NCBI GenBank assembly: GCA_030625925.1
Contig: DAOUPY010000112.1
Location: 1 to 5,880, forward strand
Length of the DNA: 5,880 nt
Origin: Fusobacteriaceae bacterium
GTDB taxonomy: Bacteria; Fusobacteriota; Fusobacteriia; Fusobacteriales; Fusobacteriaceae
Reading direction: 5' to 3'
Shown here: positions 3,679 through 5,880 of the stretch, in pieces
How the letters are laid out: each line of letters opens with the position of its first letter
Position numbering within the stretch: the first letter of the stretch is position 1
Notes under the pieces: generated by a model
Told to the model about the DNA's origin: nothing
What the model saw: only the letters and a program-made list of their open reading frames with translations
Databases searched by the model: none
Position numbers and translations under genes: made by a program

Positions 3679-5880
3679 ATGAAGAAATGGTTGATTATCA
3701 TGGGAGTGACTCTGCTTATGGGGTGCTCAAACAGTGAAATATTGAAGATAAAGGAGAATACTCCAATCCCTGTTGTTACAAAAAAAGGAGACAGCTATGT
3801 ATTTTTAGACGATTTAGAACATAGATCTACAACGAAGTACCTGATATATGACGAAGATAAAAAGCAACTGAAAGTATTAATCAAAGTACGGAAAAATGAT
3901 ATAGAAAAAATAAATTTAATATTGGATGGAGAAAAAAAAGAGATGCAGTCTCTAGGGTTTCTTAGAGGAAACGAATTTTTTTCAGTAGATATAAAGGAAA
4001 CAACCGAGAAAAATGTAAATTATTATTTTGAGATAATAGATGGTAAATTTAAATATTTTTACGGGAAAAAATCATCATATTATTCAGAAGATGTATCTGC
4101 ATTTACATATATTGTAGAAGATAAACAAAGGGAACTTCCCAGCTGGGCTGAAGGGATGACCTGGTATTCTATCTATGTGGACAGTTTTCGAGATGGAGAT
4201 GAAAAAAATAGCCCTATCTACTCAGAGTTTGGGCCTGAATATTATTTTAGACCTAGTGGAAGGCTGAATGATGGGACTCTAAAGTCGGAATTGATTTCGC
4301 CGGAAAAGTGGCAAAAAAAGGGAACCCTCCAGGGATTTGAAGTGACAGATTGGGGCGATGACTGGAATACTCCTCCATATTCAGAGATTGAAGCTAAAAA
4401 TAGATATTTTTCTTATGCAGTAAAAAATACCAGAAGGTATGGCGGAGACCTGCAGGGAATAATGGATAAATTGGATTATCTCAAAGGGTTAGGCGTTGAG
4501 GGAGTAAAACTATCCCCTGTATATTATTCAAATTCAAGCCATAAATTAGATACCATAGATTACGGTCATATTTCCCCTGATTATGCTTTAACAGATAAGG
4601 ATTCATATAGGGAGCTAGAGGGTGGTCTAGGGAGTGATATATGGACTAACTCAGATAGACTTTTTCAAAAATTAGTGGATGAGATCCACAAAAAAAAAAT
4701 GAGGGTGGTCTTGGATATTAATTTTTCATATGTATCATCGGAATTTTTTGCATATAAGGATCTATTAAAAAATGGAGATAATTCAAAATATAAAAATTGG
4801 TTTATCCTCAATGAAGATCAGTTGTCGAAGGAACCAAAAAAAGAAACCAAAAAAATACTTTTAAATCTAGAGGATGAATTCCTGCAGGATTATTTGATCG
4901 GAGCAACGACAAAATGGGTAAGGGGTTATGAAAATAAGGGAATAGATGGATATTATGTAAAAAATGACCTGTCTAATAAGGCGTTTTTAACTAGGTGGAA
5001 AAAAGCACTTTTAGAGATGAACGGTGAATTTATCTTAGTTGGAGAATCTACAGAGGAAAATGAAAACAATTTAGGAAAAGATGGCTTTGATATCATAGGT
5101 TCCTATGAATTAGGAGCTTGGATGCAGGGCTTACTTGAAAATTCGAACAGAAATACTATAGAGACAGTAAAGGGTGGGATGAAAATTTATAGTATTAAAA
5201 CTCCTAGATGGAATTTTATAGAATCCTATGATACCGATAGATTTTATTCTAGTCTAATAAATCCAAATAGGGAATTTGACAGGTTAAATAATTACGGCAG
5301 AGATGATTATATAAATATCAGACCTGATTTGATCGACAAAGATGCTATAAAAAAATTAAAATTAGCTGCTTTAATCCACCTAACCATAGATGGGAGTCCG
5401 GTTATATACTATGGTAATGAAAAAGCAATGTGGGGTGCAGATGCTCCTGACAGCAGAAAACCAATGATTTGGGAAGATGTGAAGTTTGAAAATGAAACGG
5501 ACAGTCTGAAAAAATACAGTAAAAATAGAGCTGAAATAGCTGAAATATTTAAAACAGACCTGATAAAAGATGAAATATCTTATAGTGTGACAGCAGGTAA
5601 AACTTTGGAAGATTGGTATAAGAAAATTTCTGAATTTAGAAACTTTGATATGGAACTAATGAAAAGTGGGGACCTGGAGATACTGGATCTGGATAGAGAT
5701 AAATATTTGGAAGATGGACGTTTAGAGAAGACACCTGAGACTGATGTGTTTTCCTACAAGAGGGAATATAAGGGCAGAAGTGCAATTATAGTAATAAATA
5801 GATCTAATCTAAAGAAGACGGTGGAACTGCCGATACAAGGGAAAAAAGGTTATACTGATTATTATTCTGGTAAAAGACAT
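3679..5880 (+). CDS. GH13 alpha-amylase-like lipoprotein with degenerate active site (3' end off window)
   Basis: The frame is open for 734 codons to the window edge; AAAGGAG lies 7 nt ahead of the ATG. Residues 1-16 form a lipoprotein signal with lipobox LMGC (C16); Ser at +2 suits outer-membrane sorting in a diderm. About 25-150 is a beta-sandwich like the N-terminal domain of neopullulanases and cyclomaltodextrinases. The barrel then runs WYSIYVDSFRDGD (162-174), GDLQGIMDKLDYLK (from 256), HKLDTIDY (288-295), GSPVIYYGNE (572-581) and DSRKPMIW (591-598), all close to GH13. The start of the C-terminal beta domain follows. The catalytic motifs are altered: region I reads DINFSY (346-351) for DxxxNH; region II reads GIDGYYVK (421-428), so the Arg is Tyr426 and the nucleophile Asp is Lys428; region IV reads SYD (516-518) for HD. 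E456 (GES) and D518 remain. Normal GH13 hydrolysis is unlikely. I infer a binding or structural role. Confidence 0.93.
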   Translation, partial: MKKWLIIMGVTLLMGCSNSEILKIKENTPIPVVTKKGDSYVFLDDLEHRSTTKYLIYDEDKKQLKVLIKVRKNDIEKINLILDGEKKEMQSLGFLRGNEFFSVDIKETTEKNVNYYFEIIDGKFKYFYGKKSSYYSEDVSAFTYIVEDKQRELPSWAEGMTWYSIYVDSFRDGDEKNSPIYSEFGPEYYFRPSGRLNDGTLKSELISPEKWQKKGTLQGFEVTDWGDDWNTPPYSEIEAKNRYFSYAVKNTRRYGGDLQGIMDKLDYLKGLGVEGVKLSPVYYSNSSHKLDTIDYGHISPDYALTDKDSYRELEGGLGSDIWTNSDRLFQKLVDEIHKKKMRVVLDINFSYVSSEFFAYKDLLKNGDNSKYKNWFILNEDQLSKEPKKETKKILLNLEDEFLQDYLIGATTKWVRGYENKGIDGYYVKNDLSNKAFLTRWKKALLEMNGEFILVGESTEENENNLGKDGFDIIGSYELGAWMQGLLENSNRNTIETVKGGMKIYSIKTPRWNFIESYDTDRFYSSLINPNREFDRLNNYGRDDYINIRPDLIDKDAIKKLKLAALIHLTIDGSPVIYYGNEKAMWGADAPDSRKPMIWEDVKFENETDSLKKYSKNRAEIAEIFKTDLIKDEISYSVTAGKTLEDWYKKISEFRNFDMELMKSGDLEILDLDRDKYLEDGRLEKTPETDVFSYKREYKGRSAIIVINRSNLKKTVELPIQGKKGYTDYYSGKRH

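Noticed and set aside
3486..3701. 71-codon minus-strand frame across the end of the 203-aa gene
   Set aside because: It is antisense to a well-supported gene and to the GAAA hairpin, with no ribosome-binding site or recognisable product.
3679..5880. Lipoprotein gene as a decayed pseudogene
   Set aside because: No stop or frameshift occurs over 734 codons, the signal peptide and scaffold motifs are intact, and codon use matches the neighbours. A maintained non-catalytic protein fits better.

Overview
The window is AT-rich, with many A and T runs, Shine-Dalgarno sites on most genes and heavy use of AGA/AGG and ATA codons. It carries an RNase HII / YraN / Zn-ribbon / ComF neighbourhood, a likely B12 riboswitch and a two-sided (diderm-style) lipoprotein. 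My best guess from style and gene order is a member of the Fusobacteriota, of the Ilyobacter/Propionigenium/Psychrilyobacter kind. A low-GC Clostridium-like Firmicute is the alternative. This is inference, because the window holds no marker gene such as rRNA.

Left part (1-741): no convincing protein gene. The left edge carries the 5' part of what looks like a cobalamin riboswitch on the minus strand, with a well-formed sigma-70-type promoter ahead of it. The gene it controls lies off the window to the left. Just upstream of that promoter is a perfect 44-bp palindrome. The rest is AT-rich spacer with a degenerate repeat that reappears beyond rnhB, and an A/T-only hairpin.

Middle part (742-3628), all on the plus strand: rnhB (RNase HII, TTG start) is followed by a repeat-filled spacer and a clear intrinsic terminator. 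Next comes a tightly packed five-gene run: a 39-codon single-span membrane miniprotein, yraN (PD-(D/E)XK nuclease-like), a 63-aa zinc-ribbon protein, a comF-type phosphoribosyltransferase and a 203-aa protein I do not recognise. These genes overlap by 8, 4 and 26 nt and are then separated by 5 nt, so translational coupling is likely. Two of them have an unusual run of six G as ribosome-binding site. RNase HII, YraN and ComF all belong to families linked to nucleic-acid processing, repair or DNA uptake, and they recur near each other in bacteria.

Right part (3629-5880): after a short hairpin comes a long lipoprotein gene that runs off the right edge. It has the full architecture of a GH13 alpha-amylase/neopullulanase (N-terminal beta-sandwich, TIM barrel, start of the C-terminal beta domain). 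However, the residues that define the GH13 active site are replaced: the Asp nucleophile, the Arg next to it, both subsite -1 His and the subsite -1 Tyr. The frame is intact, so this looks like a secreted pseudo-amylase with a non-hydrolytic (for example glycan-binding) role. It is the most interesting object in the window.
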